Translations under genes and position numbers: made by a program
Part shown: positions 1 through 8,361 of the stretch, one piece after another
How the letters are laid out: every line of letters starts with the position of its first letter
Position numbering within the stretch: position 1 is the first letter of the stretch
The notes under the pieces: generated by a model
Told to the model about the DNA's origin: nothing
Database searches by the model: none
Seen by the model: the letters and a program-made list of their open reading frames with translations, nothing else
Assembly (NCBI GenBank): GCA_910577275.1
Contig: CAJTMW010000006.1
Location: 62,001-126,000, forward strand
Source of the DNA: an uncultured Lachnospiraceae bacterium
GTDB lineage: Bacteria; Bacillota; Clostridia; Lachnospirales; Lachnospiraceae
Direction of reading: 5' to 3'
Length of the DNA stretch: 64,000 nt

Positions 1-933
1 GAACATGTTAATAAAGCGAATGGTTCCATAAGACTCAAAAATTTCAGAAACAATTGCCATATTCTTTTCATTTTCCGCATTTTTAAAAATCGAATATAGT
101 TTTGCCTCCGAATCGTCATCGCTCACCACATAACCCAGCGCATTTGAATTAATACCAAATACCTCCGCCGCCTGGTTTGTTGTCCTTTCTACATAAACAG
201 CCTTTGTCTTTGGGTCGGCAAACCTTTTAATCAGCTGTATTGTATCTGCCCGATAAATAGCCATACACTTATCCGTAAACCAATCGACTATCAACTTCAC
301 AAGCTTTTGTGAAAAAATCAGCTTGAATCCATTGGTTAAAAACAATTCATCTTTATTAAGGCTGTTTCGGGCAATCCCCATTACATTCTCTTTGTTGTGT
401 CCGTTTATATCAGAAAGATAATCTTCAATTCCCTTTAGATTACCAATCATTAAATCTTCACTTCTGACAAAAATATCCTCCCCATTAACATTCAGCCTTT
501 CTTCCGTTATCTCCCTGCAATATTCCTCGTCAAGAAATTCCCCCAAATCCATTGAAATCTCATACTTAATTTGCAGCTTTTTTTCTAAAAAGGTGATTGA
601 AAATTTTACCGGACGCGCTTCGGTCAGTCTATTATTCGGTATCAACTCCAATGCTGCGGCTGCGGCATTAGGGAAATTTTTCTCCTCTGAATTTCTTATA
701 TTCCCTCTTATAATAATGGCTCTAAGCACATCTATCGCCCCAATAATATTTGTTTTCCCGGCAGCATTCGGGCCATAAATCACAGAAGAACTCAACCCTT
801 TTATTAGCTTACCCTTTACTTTTTCTTTCAGAAGACTATAATCCAGCCCTGATTGTTTCGGTGCTGCCACCATAGAAAATGTTACTTCCTCTAAAAATGA
901 TTTATAATTTTCCACTTTAAATTCCAGCAGCAT
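1..933 (-). CDS. AAA15-family ATPase, C-terminus cut off by window edge
   Basis: The reverse strand is open from ATG at 933 to the window edge, about 310 residues. It begins MLLEFKVENYKSF, the usual start of COG1106/AAA15 (RecF- and SMC-like) ATPases, and has a Walker A motif GPNAAGKTN near residue 63. The ABC signature and Walker B would lie beyond the edge. An RBS (GGAGGTAG) precedes the ATG. Relatives are often paired with an RloB-type nuclease or sit in defence islands. The partner gene, if any, would be to the left of this window. A defence role is inference; the ATPase assignment is firm. Confidence 0.85.
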   Translation of the reverse strand, partial: MLLEFKVENYKSFLEEVTFSMVAAPKQSGLDYSLLKEKVKGKLIKGLSSSVIYGPNAAGKTNIIGAIDVLRAIIIRGNIRNSEEKNFPNAAAAALELIPNNRLTEARPVKFSITFLEKKLQIKYEISMDLGEFLDEEYCREITEERLNVNGEDIFVRSEDLMIGNLKGIEDYLSDINGHNKENVMGIARNSLNKDELFLTNGFKLIFSQKLVKLIVDWFTDKCMAIYRADTIQLIKRFADPKTKAVYVERTTNQAAEVFGINSNALGYVVSDDDSEAKLYSIFKNAENEKNMAIVSEIFESYGTIRFINMF

Positions 934-1061
934 ACATCTACCTCCATTCTGCAAATTTTATGCAAAATAACAATATAATTATATGATTATTATGCCTGTT
1001 CGTCAATCAATATAGTATTATTTTACCATTTTTCTGCAAAATTGATTACTTTCCTTACCTG

Positions 1062-1253
1062 CTATTCCCTTTTCTTCATATCCTGCGCCACAAGCATCAT
1101 GTATGTATTCATAACTCTCCAGATTTCATATTCCATATCTCCGCAATGCTTTGTAATTTCTTCCCCCAATACACATTTAATCTCAGGCATTATATATGCA
1201 ATAAATACCTGCCTGCTCTCAAATTGTCTGATTGTAAAACACTTTATGTAATC
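1062..1253 (-). CDS. Small hypothetical protein
   Basis: This is a short reverse-strand frame of about 63 residues starting at MDYIKCF; the open frame continues upstream to 1331. I recognise no family. The composition (many I, E, K, R and aromatic residues) looks more protein-like than the overlapping forward frame. A GGAG lies 12 bases before the ATG at 1253, a rather long spacing. If this start is right, the gene is divergent from the ribbon-helix-helix gene at 1310. It may be a remnant or not a gene at all. Confidence 0.3.
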   Translation of the reverse strand, partial: DYIKCFTIRQFESRQVFIAYIMPEIKCVLGEEITKHCGDMEYEIWRVMNTYMMLVAQDMKKRE

Positions 1254-1309
1254 CATTTCTCTTTTGTGCTCCGAAAACAGAAAATACGCTCTTAATAATG
1301 TACTGACAT

Positions 1310-1498
1310 TTGTGTCACATTGTTGTGGCATCAGCAGAAACAGCTAAATTTACGTTAAGAACAGAGTCAGATTTGCTTCAAAAATTCCGCTATGTTGCAG
1401 ACTATAACGCCCGCTCGGCAAACAGGGAGCTGGAATTTCTTATAAAAAATCACATCGCTGAATTTGAAAAGGAGCATGGAAAGATAACCTTCGACTGA
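1310..1498 (+). CDS. Ribbon-helix-helix (Arc-like) DNA-binding protein
   Basis: The 62-residue product has the Arc/MetJ pattern: a beta strand KFTLRTESDLLQKFRYVADY, then ARSANRELEFLIKNHIAEFEKEHGKI forming two helices. Arc-type proteins are small dimeric repressors and often serve as antitoxins or plasmid and phage regulators. The first residues (MCHIVVASAE) do not fit the family well, and no good RBS is visible before ATG 1310 or GTG 1325, so the true start is uncertain or the 5' end is damaged. No toxin gene is evident next to it. Confidence 0.65.
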   Translation: MCHIVVASAETAKFTLRTESDLLQKFRYVADYNARSANRELEFLIKNHIAEFEKEHGKITFD

Positions 1499-1570
1499 TA
1501 TAAATCGCCGTTATTTTCCACGCCCCTCATGTCCGTTAAGTAAAATGTACAATTTTATGTTATCTGCCTT

Positions 1571-2212
1571 TTATACTCTAACCCTTTCCCTATCAGATAG
1601 TGCATAACTTATTGATTCAATCACATTTCCCGACATATCTGTTATTTCTAACTTTTCTACCAGCTTAAAATTCTCAACATCAACGTATTTCATTAATGAT
1701 GACTGCTTCGAAACAAGAATTGTAAGTGGTACAAACTTCCCTGCTTCTTGTCTGATGCCAAGATTCATACCATTATCATTATCAAGAGTACGATATAATA
1801 TATAATCCACTTTCACATTATTGGTATTTTTTACTTTACCAGATGGGATATAAAATGCCTGTCCTTTGCGTAAAGTATTATATACACAGGCAAACATAGA
1901 AATTCTTTTCTTTTGTTCCCTAAACCTTGCTTTAACAGAGTTATCTGTTTTAAAATCATCAAATGTTAATCCGCCATCAACTTTTTGAAAAAATTCGTTG
2001 TTTTTTATCCTATAATTTATATGCTGGATTGACAATATGTGATAGATTCCCCATTCGGTAAACTCAATATTCATTTTTGAGCCGTCGGAGAAATGATATA
2101 TAAATTTTCTTGCCAGTAAATAGTCCGCAGAAAATTCCTTATATAATCCCAGAGACACATTTTTTATAAGCGGCGGCGCATCCAAATCCAATAATTCTTC
2201 TTTTGTAAGCAT
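1571..2212 (-). CDS. Hypothetical protein, possibly PBECR4-type nuclease-like
   Basis: I place the start at ATG 2212 (MLTKEELLDLDAPP), which has GGAG seven bases upstream, rather than at 2263; this gives 213 residues. The segment FIYHFSDGSKMNIEFTEW, followed by HILSIQHI, resembles the phage-Barnase-EndoU-ColicinE5/D-RelE-like (PBECR4) group, in which a strand pair precedes a conserved His near 'HLLGL.H'. That assignment is from memory of the pattern and is tentative. Such domains occur in phage and polymorphic-toxin settings. An inverted repeat at 2231-2258 lies in its leader. Confidence 0.5.
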   Translation of the reverse strand: MLTKEELLDLDAPPLIKNVSLGLYKEFSADYLLARKFIYHFSDGSKMNIEFTEWGIYHILSIQHINYRIKNNEFFQKVDGGLTFDDFKTDNSVKARFREQKKRISMFACVYNTLRKGQAFYIPSGKVKNTNNVKVDYILYRTLDNDNGMNLGIRQEAGKFVPLTILVSKQSSLMKYVDVENFKLVEKLEITDMSGNVIESISYALSDRERVRV

Positions 2213-2230
2213 ATTTATTCTCCAACGCAA

Positions 2231-2258
2231 AAGCGTCCAGTTTTCCAACCAGACGCTT
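2231..2258. repeat. Short inverted repeat in the leader of the gene at 1571-2212
   Basis: AAGCGTC (2231-2237) pairs with GACGCTT (2252-2258) across a 14-base loop. It lies about 20 bases upstream of the translated start. It could be a leader hairpin or an operator, and there is no T-run. The rest of 2259-2478 shows no gene. Confidence 0.4.
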
Positions 2259-2478
2259 AACAAAATCTTATTATTGGACAGCGTCCTGTTAAACAGGCTT
2301 ATGCTATGGTAGTTTTACGTCCCCCAATAGAGAAAATGAGCTGTCCCATTCACCTTTACTTTGGAATTATCCAGGCATCTCTCCCGGAAATCAATTAGAT
2401 TTCCTGTTTATATTATACGCAATATCCGCTGAACATTCAATAAACAAATTATTAACATTTAGTAAAAACTGCCATTTT

Positions 2479-2748
2479 TTACCTCCCCTGCGCCTGCTCC
2501 CGATACTTAATCGGCGACATCCCCGTATGCTTCTTAAACGCCAGCGAAAAATAATTCATATCATGATACCCTACCATCATTGCAATTTCTCCCGCCTTAA
2601 GCGTGGTGGTTTCCAGCAGCGACCTGGCCTTTTCGATTCTCTTTCGCACAATATATTCATTGCACCCTTCGCCCGTCACCTTGAGAGCCTTCTCCCTCTC
2701 CGCCCCGGCAAGGGATTTCATCAAAGCGCTTAAGTGCTCGAGGGCACT
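2479..2748 (-). pseudogene. AraC-family regulator, C-terminal fragment
   Basis: The open frame encodes the second helix-turn-helix of an AraC regulator: EYIVRKRIEKARSLLETT, then IAMMVGYHDMNYFSLAFKKHTGMSP and the terminal KYREQ. The first helix-turn-helix is degenerate and the whole ligand-binding half is missing. A TAA at 2755-2757 closes the frame just upstream and there is no RBS. It is therefore a truncated remnant, consistent with the other eroded genes nearby. Confidence 0.8.
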
Positions 2749-2851
2749 ATCTACTTAATTATTTAATAATCTGTCTGGATTCTATAAAAATGTTACCTCT
2801 TTTTGTTTATAGAAGTTTTATTTACTATCAAATTTTTATCGGGGTATTATA

Positions 2852-2968
2852 AATTCATGGAACTTTAAACATATTGTGAATGTAAAGACAATCAGAGGCG
2901 TGAGGGCAATTACAGATTTAGAAGGATATAAGAATATTGAAATATGGCAGTCAAATTTTAAAACATAA
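2852..2968 (+). pseudogene. PIN-domain (VapC-like) protein, C-terminal remnant
   Basis: Forward-frame residues NSWNFKHIVNVKTIRGVRAI, then DLEGYKNIEIWQ, end at a TAA at 2966-2968. The pattern 'SWNFKHIV..K...GV......GY..IEI' is the C-terminal end of PIN-domain proteins, where the SWNFKH stretch follows the last acidic metal ligand. No start or upstream PIN sequence is present, so this is a remnant. Bases 2756-2851 show nothing else. Confidence 0.6.
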
Positions 2969-2985
2969 AAAGGTCTGTTTGAATA

Positions 2986-3024
2986 AAACTCCACCCTCAT
3001 AACCAGGTATGCAGGGTGGAGTTT
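2986..3024 (-). terminator. Rho-independent terminator of the GH120 gene
   Basis: AAACTCCACCCT and AGGGTGGAGTTT form a 12-bp perfect stem. On the reverse strand it is followed by a T-rich tail (TTTTATT). It lies 31 bases beyond the stop of the GH120 gene. Confidence 0.85.
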
Positions 3025-3054
3025 GCTATGGTAAGCCGGCTGCGTCTGTTACTG

Positions 3055-5007
3055 TCAAAGGCCCAAAGGCCACACCTTTATTCTGTTTTCCCCTTCCTTC
3101 ATATCCGCGAAAGGCCCGGCCGGCGTCTCGCCCTCCCACTTCTTTCCCAGATAATCACTGTCAAAGAAAATCTCTTTCCCTTCCGGCGTCTCGTAGGCGG
3201 CTTCTGTGATGCGGGTCATCCCAAAATCCCCTGAACGCAGCTCGCCCGCTGTCTTTTTCAGCATTTCTGCTCCTGCCGTAAACGCAAGATATGTCCCGTC
3301 AGCTTCCTCCACGATTCGCACTTTGGGGTTTGCGTCGGAGACAGTATACTCCTTCTCCCTCTCAAAAGGCTTTGCCCCATTTAAATAGCAATTGTTATTA
3401 ATATAAACCGGCTGCTTTACCAGCACATACATTTCCAAATCGCCCACGCCCTTAGAGAGAACCTCGTCAACATACTCCTCCAGAGAAGTAGTGCTTCCCT
3501 CATAGCCTTCCGTGCCGCAGGTGGACTGCTCTGTGTAAATCTGCGCCCCTCCCAGGAAAGTATTACGGTACAGTCTATCGTCGCCGCCGTAAACAACCGT
3601 GGTTCCCGCCACTTCCGTTGTGTGAGGATAGTGATAGGGGGTGGAGCGGTCCGGCACCGGCTCCCTTCGCATGGTTCCGCAGCAGAGATTATGTACATAA
3701 GCGCCGCCCTGAGCGATATTGTCAAAGTTATATTCAGAAGCAAAAATATTGTTGTCCACAATATAAGGGCCGTGTGTCACCTCCACCATCAAATCCCTGT
3801 CGTTATTGTAATACAGGTTTTTGCTCACCCGCGTCCCCTGTGCCTGCCAGTCAAGCCATGTGCCAAGGGTGCAGTTGTGGATATTGTTGTGGTGAATCTG
3901 TACGTCAATTGCAGCGTGGAGCTTGATGCCCGCAATTTCATAGCCGAAATACTCATGCTTCACCGCAATATTATAAATATGGTTTCCGTAAATCTCGCTG
4001 AACACGCATCCCATATGACCCACGATTCCATTCTGTCCGCAGTCGTAAATCACATTGTTGCGAACAATATGGGAGCCGATGGTTTCCTTACTCCATCCGA
4101 TATGCCGCGCCCGGAAAACCGCCTCCATCTGATACTGATAGCCCGGCTTTCTCCGGGTTCTGGTACACAGGTTATGTCCCGTCGATTCCTCCTTGCCGAT
4201 ACTGATACCGCTGCATTTTGCGTCATGGATAGTATTGTTTTCAATTATCCAGCCCTTGCTCCAGTTTGCTCCCAAAAGCCCCGGCTGGTCGGCTGTAGGC
4301 GGCGTCCAGGGACAGGCTGCCTGGGCCATCTCAAAGCCGGATACCGTAATATAATTTCTTCCCGTCTTTACAGGATAAAAACAGCACTTGCGCACATTGA
4401 TTTCCGTCAGCTCCCCGTTCGGGTCCGCCCCCTGAAAATTTGCGTAAATCGTGGTGTTTTCCTCGTCCGCCTCGCAGTACCACTGATAAACGGAATCCTC
4501 AGGATGAAGCAGCGGTTCCGCATGTTTTGTCCATGGGGGATTTACGCCCTCTGTTCGCATCACGGGATTTTTTACTTCCTCAAGGCTTTTCGCCTCGTAG
4601 AAGGATTTTCCGTTCAGATACACGTCCCCCGTATGAAGAATGTCTCCCTCCGGCGCGATAAACCAGTCGCCGCCCAAAACCTCCTTATAAGGATTGTAGT
4701 CCCCGAACATCTCATTGGGCAAGACGGCTTTCCATACCGTTCCCTCAACATTTTCCCAGTTGTCAATCCGCTCGGAACCCTTAATTACCACCTTTTCCCC
4801 GGAAGCAGCCCGGTAGGTAATGCGGTTAAACTCGCTGCTGCCGCCGTTTTCCGGCTTCACCCATTCCCGGTATTCCCCGCCGTGTACCGTCACCACATCT
4901 CCCGGCATTGCAAGAGACGCCGCTCTTTGGATTGTTGCAAAAGGACGCTCCGCGCTTCCGTCGTTTCTGTCATTTCCGCTGACAGATACATGATACTCTT
5001 TTCCCAT
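3055..5007 (-). CDS. GH120 beta-xylosidase (right-handed beta-helix)
   Basis: The 650-residue protein begins MGKEYHVSVSGNDRNDGS, with the 'RPFATIQRA.....GDVV.VHGGEYREW' opening of parallel beta-helix glycosidases. The family match is GH120, typified by XylC of Thermoanaerobacterium saccharolyticum (nucleophile Asp382, acid/base Glu405). Here Asp386 in TWLDWQAQG and Glu409 in LMVEVTHGP have the same 23-residue spacing. Beta-helix rungs run from about 250 to 430, with a beta-sandwich insertion around 70-215. There is no signal peptide, so it probably acts in the cytoplasm on imported xylo-oligosaccharides. It is monocistronic, with its own terminator, and divergent from an AraC regulator that may control it. 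It is more G+C-rich than its flanks. Confidence 0.85.
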   Translation of the reverse strand: MGKEYHVSVSGNDRNDGSAERPFATIQRAASLAMPGDVVTVHGGEYREWVKPENGGSSEFNRITYRAASGEKVVIKGSERIDNWENVEGTVWKAVLPNEMFGDYNPYKEVLGGDWFIAPEGDILHTGDVYLNGKSFYEAKSLEEVKNPVMRTEGVNPPWTKHAEPLLHPEDSVYQWYCEADEENTTIYANFQGADPNGELTEINVRKCCFYPVKTGRNYITVSGFEMAQAACPWTPPTADQPGLLGANWSKGWIIENNTIHDAKCSGISIGKEESTGHNLCTRTRRKPGYQYQMEAVFRARHIGWSKETIGSHIVRNNVIYDCGQNGIVGHMGCVFSEIYGNHIYNIAVKHEYFGYEIAGIKLHAAIDVQIHHNNIHNCTLGTWLDWQAQGTRVSKNLYYNNDRDLMVEVTHGPYIVDNNIFASEYNFDNIAQGGAYVHNLCCGTMRREPVPDRSTPYHYPHTTEVAGTTVVYGGDDRLYRNTFLGGAQIYTEQSTCGTEGYEGSTTSLEEYVDEVLSKGVGDLEMYVLVKQPVYINNNCYLNGAKPFEREKEYTVSDANPKVRIVEEADGTYLAFTAGAEMLKKTAGELRSGDFGMTRITEAAYETPEGKEIFFDSDYLGKKWEGETPAGPFADMKEGENRIKVWPLGL

Positions 5008-5107
5008 GATGTTCCTCTTTTCTGTACTGCTTTTCTATCCGTTCAAAATGCATCGGCAATACTTTTACCGGCGCGCCTGCGCCCCTTTATGCCTGCATAA
5101 AGCCGGA

Positions 5108-5137
5108 AAGCCTGCGGACGCAGTACCGACGCAGGCT
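5108..5137. repeat. Hairpin upstream of the GH120 gene
   Basis: AAGCCTGCG and CGCAGGCT form an 8-bp perfect stem about 100 bases upstream of the GH120 start. On the reverse strand it would lie in the 5' leader or promoter region. No T-run follows on either strand. Confidence 0.4.
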
Positions 5138-5333
5138 CCTTAAATTCCAGTATATCCGAAACATAACAGGCTCTCAAGATAATTATTGGGGGATTTTTCT
5201 TAAAAAATGTGTCCTCCGTTGTGCTCTGCCAGACAATGCTCATGTACAGTAAAGAAGCAGGCAACCGAAAACAAGAGACGGACCGCCAGCACTACACTAT
5301 TCCGAACCAATGAAACAAAGACCAAAAGACAAG

Positions 5334-5373
5334 CATTGTGGAAAAATCTAAACTTTTGGATTTTTCCACAATG
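5334..5373. repeat. Perfect 15-bp inverted repeat in the GH120/AraC divergent region
   Basis: CATTGTGGAAAAATC (5334-5348) is the exact reverse complement of GATTTTTCCACAATG (5359-5373), with a 10-base spacer. It lies between the divergent GH120 and AraC genes and upstream of the AraC -35. It is not followed by a T-run. A dyad operator or the remnant of a small mobile-element end are both possible. The remainder of 5008-5515 holds only the promoter listed next. Confidence 0.7.
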
Positions 5374-5444
5374 CCGACTACTACGGAATATTTAATTTTC
5401 TCATATCCCAAACAATGTTTTTATAAAAGAACTGGTTGCACTGA

Positions 5445-5473
5445 TTGACGATTCTGTTGCTAATCAGTATATT
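5445..5473 (+). promoter_or_regulatory. Sigma-70-type promoter for the AraC gene
   Basis: TTGACG (5445-5450) and TATATT (5468-5473) are separated by 17 bases and lie 42 bases upstream of the AraC start. Confidence 0.6.
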
Positions 5474-5515
5474 AAATATAAGTTCAACTTAATATAACAA
5501 CCGTAAAGGGGAACT

Positions 5516-6427
5516 ATGAAAAATATACAGAAAATTGAATTTCATGCAGGAAGCAGAGAAGAATTACTTCCAAATTACACAAATGATTTTCCCTATATTG
5601 CATCAAGGGTAGAACTTGATAAGCATATAAAGCGTTCTGTTCCGTGGCATTGGCATAGAGCAATAGAAATTTTTTATATAGAGAGTGGCATTATTGAATG
5701 CTATACCCCCGGAGGAAAAATATTGTTTCCGGCAGGAAGCGGTTGCATGGTTAATTCAAATGTGCTTCATATGACAAAGGCGCTATCGCGAACAGAAAAA
5801 AATATTCCGCTTGTGCATCTTTTTGACATTTCTTTACTTGCAGGGAAGTGTGGGAGCAGAATAGAGCAAAGATATGTCACGCCAATTGTGATGTCTTCAC
5901 AGATTGAAATGATACCGCTTTTTCCAGAAAATCCTGCGCATGAAAAAATTTTGAATTTTATTATGAAAGCGTTTCATATTCCTAACAACAAATTAGGATA
6001 TGAAATTAAGTTACAGGCTGCTTTGTTGGAAATATGGTTCATGCTTTTTGAGCAGTCTATACCAATATTAGATAAGAATAGTGAAACTAATAAAAACAGC
6101 GATAAAATAAAACAGATGATGATATATGTTCATGAGCATTATTCAGAAAAAATCTCTATTTCACAGCTTGCAGCGGCAGCATATTTGAGTGAACGTGAGT
6201 GTTTTAGGGTATTCCATGATTGTCTGCATACTACGCCAATAGAATATATAAAAAGTTATCGTTTACAATCAGCTTGCCAAATGTTGGTAGAAGGACAGGA
6301 ATCTATTACAACAATCAGCCAATCCTGCGGGTTGGGAAGCAGCAGCTATTTTGGAAAAATTTTTCGGAAATATGCTCACTGTACGCCGTCAGAATATCGA
6401 CAGAAATGGCAGGATTGTAATATGTAA
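5516..6427 (+). CDS. AraC-family transcriptional regulator with cupin sensor
   Basis: The protein has 303 residues. The N-terminal cupin half has the 'PWHWHRAIEIFYIESG' strand with a His pair and 'FPAGSGCMVNSNVLHM'. The C-terminal half carries two AraC helix-turn-helix motifs: ISISQLAAAAYLSERECFRVFHDCLHTTPIEYIK, and ITTISQSCGLGSSSYFGKIFRKYAHCTPSEYRQ. It probably binds a sugar or glycoside and activates transcription. GGGGAACT precedes the ATG. It is divergent from the GH120 xylosidase across 508 bases, which makes that gene a likely target (inference). Confidence 0.88.
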   Translation: MKNIQKIEFHAGSREELLPNYTNDFPYIASRVELDKHIKRSVPWHWHRAIEIFYIESGIIECYTPGGKILFPAGSGCMVNSNVLHMTKALSRTEKNIPLVHLFDISLLAGKCGSRIEQRYVTPIVMSSQIEMIPLFPENPAHEKILNFIMKAFHIPNNKLGYEIKLQAALLEIWFMLFEQSIPILDKNSETNKNSDKIKQMMIYVHEHYSEKISISQLAAAAYLSERECFRVFHDCLHTTPIEYIKSYRLQSACQMLVEGQESITTISQSCGLGSSSYFGKIFRKYAHCTPSEYRQKWQDCNM

Positions 6428-6530
6428 TGGCGCAAATGAAATATTTCTCTTTTTTAAACTGCATTATAATTATATCCGCAAAGGTAAAATGTATATGCCC
6501 GGTTTCGTCAGCGGAGCGTCTTATTCCGGA

Positions 6531-6644
6531 TTGGAAATAGGTGCAGGAAGTGTTGTAAACCGTTCTATTCCTGCAAATTGTGTTGCAGTGAGTAATCCAT
6601 GCCGAGTGATACATAGTTCCGATAAAGGAAATGGAGAACCTTAA
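6531..6644 (+). pseudogene. Hexapeptide sugar O-acetyltransferase, C-terminal remnant
   Basis: The frame reads LEIGAGSVVNRSIPANCVAVSNPCRVI before a TAA at 6642-6644. This is the end of the LacA/Maa/NodL acetyltransferase family ('IGAGSVVTK.IP...VAVGNPCRVI'). The catalytic and upstream hexapeptide repeats are missing, and the frame runs into unrelated sequence after the AraC gene. Confidence 0.75.
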
Positions 6645-6691
6645 TATGAATTATATATATTTCCTTTTTGAACCGAATTAAGGGGGCATTT

Positions 6692-7405
6692 ATGAAAAAA
6701 ATAGTTGCGGATATTCATATGCATACACTTGCAAGCGGTCATGCCTATGGAACGATAAGGGAAATGGTAGCTGCAGCAAAAGAACAAGGGCTTAAATTAA
6801 TAGGAATCAGCGAACACGCTCCCGGAATCCCCGGCACTGTAGACCCCTTTTATTATTTGAATCTGGAAATCATTCCCCCTGTTATTAATGGCATTGAAGT
6901 TTTGCATGGTTGCGAAATTAATGTTTTAAATGGTGGAAAATTATCGCTTGAACAGGAATATATAAAGCATCTTGATTATGCGATTATTGGTATTCACAGG
7001 CAATGCTATGAAGACGAGGGGAAACAAAAAAATACAATAAATATTATTGAATGTATGAAAGAAACAAAAGTACATTTTGTTTCGCACCCCGATGACGACC
7101 ATACCCCGTTAGACTATGAACGATTGGTTCAGGCGGCGAAAAAATATCATGTTGCTTTGGAGATAAATAACAGTTCTCTAGTAAAGGAAAAATATAGGCT
7201 AAACTGCTATGAAAATTATAAGGTAATGATAAATCTCTGCCAACAGTATCGGGTACCTATTATTGTGAGTTCAGACGCACACGAGCCAAGTTGGGTTGGA
7301 AAGTTCGAACTAGCTTGCAAATTGTTAGAGGAATTAAAAGTTGAGGATGAGCTAATCTTAAACAACGATATTGAAAAGGTGAAGAACTTTATTGAAATGA
7401 TATAA
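6692..7405 (+). CDS. PHP-domain phosphoesterase (YcdX-like)
   Basis: I choose ATG 6692 (MKKIVADIHMHT) because GGGGG lies eight bases upstream; this gives 237 residues. Motifs of PHP metallophosphoesterases are all present: DIHMHT near the start, ISEHAPG, GCEINVL, HPDDD and SSDAHEP. These supply the His and Asp ligands of a trinuclear metal site. YcdX-type enzymes hydrolyse small phosphate esters; the substrate here is unknown. A HAD hydrolase gene follows 38 bases later, and the two may be co-transcribed. Confidence 0.85.
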   Translation: MKKIVADIHMHTLASGHAYGTIREMVAAAKEQGLKLIGISEHAPGIPGTVDPFYYLNLEIIPPVINGIEVLHGCEINVLNGGKLSLEQEYIKHLDYAIIGIHRQCYEDEGKQKNTINIIECMKETKVHFVSHPDDDHTPLDYERLVQAAKKYHVALEINNSSLVKEKYRLNCYENYKVMINLCQQYRVPIIVSSDAHEPSWVGKFELACKLLEELKVEDELILNNDIEKVKNFIEMI

Positions 7406-7443
7406 ATTTAGCTGTCATTCAGATAATCATATGGAGAAAGAAA

Positions 7444-8046
7444 ATGATTAAAAATATAGTGTTTGATTTTGGCAATGTAATTGTAAAGTGGGATATAGAT
7501 TCAATTCTTGAAAAGTATGCTATCAATGATGTGGAATCAAAGAAGTTAAAAGAGATTATTTTTGAATCTGAAGAATGGCTTCAACTGGACGAAGGGATAA
7601 TAAGTGCGGGACAGGCGGAAAAAATATTTCAAGGAAAAGCACCAGATAGTTTAAAAAACCAGGTAAGAGAAATAATGAATACATGGTTTGAGAAAATTGA
7701 ATTTAATAAAGAAATATGTACATTAATAAAGCAATTGAAACAGAACGGATATAGGATATACGGGTTGTCCAACACCAATATCCAATTCTATGAATATATC
7801 AAAAAGTCGGATATTGGAATATATTTTGATGGTTTTGTAATATCCGCAGTTGAGAAAATGATGAAGCCGGATAAAAAAATTTTTGAAAGATTGTTTGAAA
7901 AATTTTCATTAAATCCTCAAGAATGTTTTTTTGTAGATGATACTGAAAAGAATATAATTGCCAGTAAGGAATGTGGCATGGAGGGCTTTGTTTTTAACAT
8001 TGACTGTTATCAGGAATTAAAAAAGGAACTAGAGATTATTATGTGA
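7444..8046 (+). CDS. HAD-family hydrolase (YihX-like)
   Basis: The 200-residue protein shows HAD motif I as VFDFGNVIVKWD (nucleophile Asp8, in the DxGNV variant seen in YihX-type alpha-glucose-1-phosphatases), motif II LSNTN, motif III Lys in MKPDKKIF, and motif IV FFVDDTEKN. A helical cap lies between residues 15 and 90. It probably dephosphorylates a sugar phosphate or similar small molecule in the cytoplasm. GGAG lies just upstream of the ATG. Confidence 0.85.
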   Translation: MIKNIVFDFGNVIVKWDIDSILEKYAINDVESKKLKEIIFESEEWLQLDEGIISAGQAEKIFQGKAPDSLKNQVREIMNTWFEKIEFNKEICTLIKQLKQNGYRIYGLSNTNIQFYEYIKKSDIGIYFDGFVISAVEKMMKPDKKIFERLFEKFSLNPQECFFVDDTEKNIIASKECGMEGFVFNIDCYQELKKELEIIM

Positions 8047-8131
8047 TTAGAGACATCTTTTCAAAAAGCTGCCGCCACCCCAAAGAATGTGACTGCCAGC
8101 GGAAACGCCGGGAACGCTGGAAACCACGGCA

Positions 8132-8266
8132 AACGCCGAAAAGCTTATGAAAGTAGTCCGCAAGTACACCAGATTTGAGGAACTCACCCCTACCCTGCTG
8201 CGGGAGTTTGTGGAGGAACTCGAAATCTATTACTCTTTTGTCGGCAAGGTGGAGTTGCCCGACTAA
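8132..8266 (+). pseudogene. Large serine recombinase, C-terminal remnant
   Basis: The frame reads NAEKLMKVVRKYTRFEELTP, then TLLREFVEELEIYYSFVGKVELPD and a stop. This matches the extreme C-terminus of Tn4451/TnpX-type large serine recombinases. In intact relatives 'REFVEKI.VHE' and 'IEIYYSFVG' are separated by about 20 residues; here they are joined directly, so an internal deletion has occurred. It marks the decayed end of a mobile element at the edge of the A+T-rich region. Bases 8267-8361 show no gene. Confidence 0.75.
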
Positions 8267-8361
8267 AGCCCGACCCGTCCGGCAGTCAGCCGGACAGGGA
8301 ACGGCAAAATTTTTTACACTTCTTTTACTTGTTTATCTCACATGCGCAAAACGGCAGTCTT

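Noticed and set aside
1042..1251. Forward 69-codon frame
   Set aside because: Ser/Cys/Ile-rich composition like a shadow; the reverse frame over the same bases is more protein-like.
3622..5100. Forward open frame of 492 codons
   Set aside because: It is antisense to the GH120 gene, has no RBS or family motifs, and its length follows from codon bias on the other strand.
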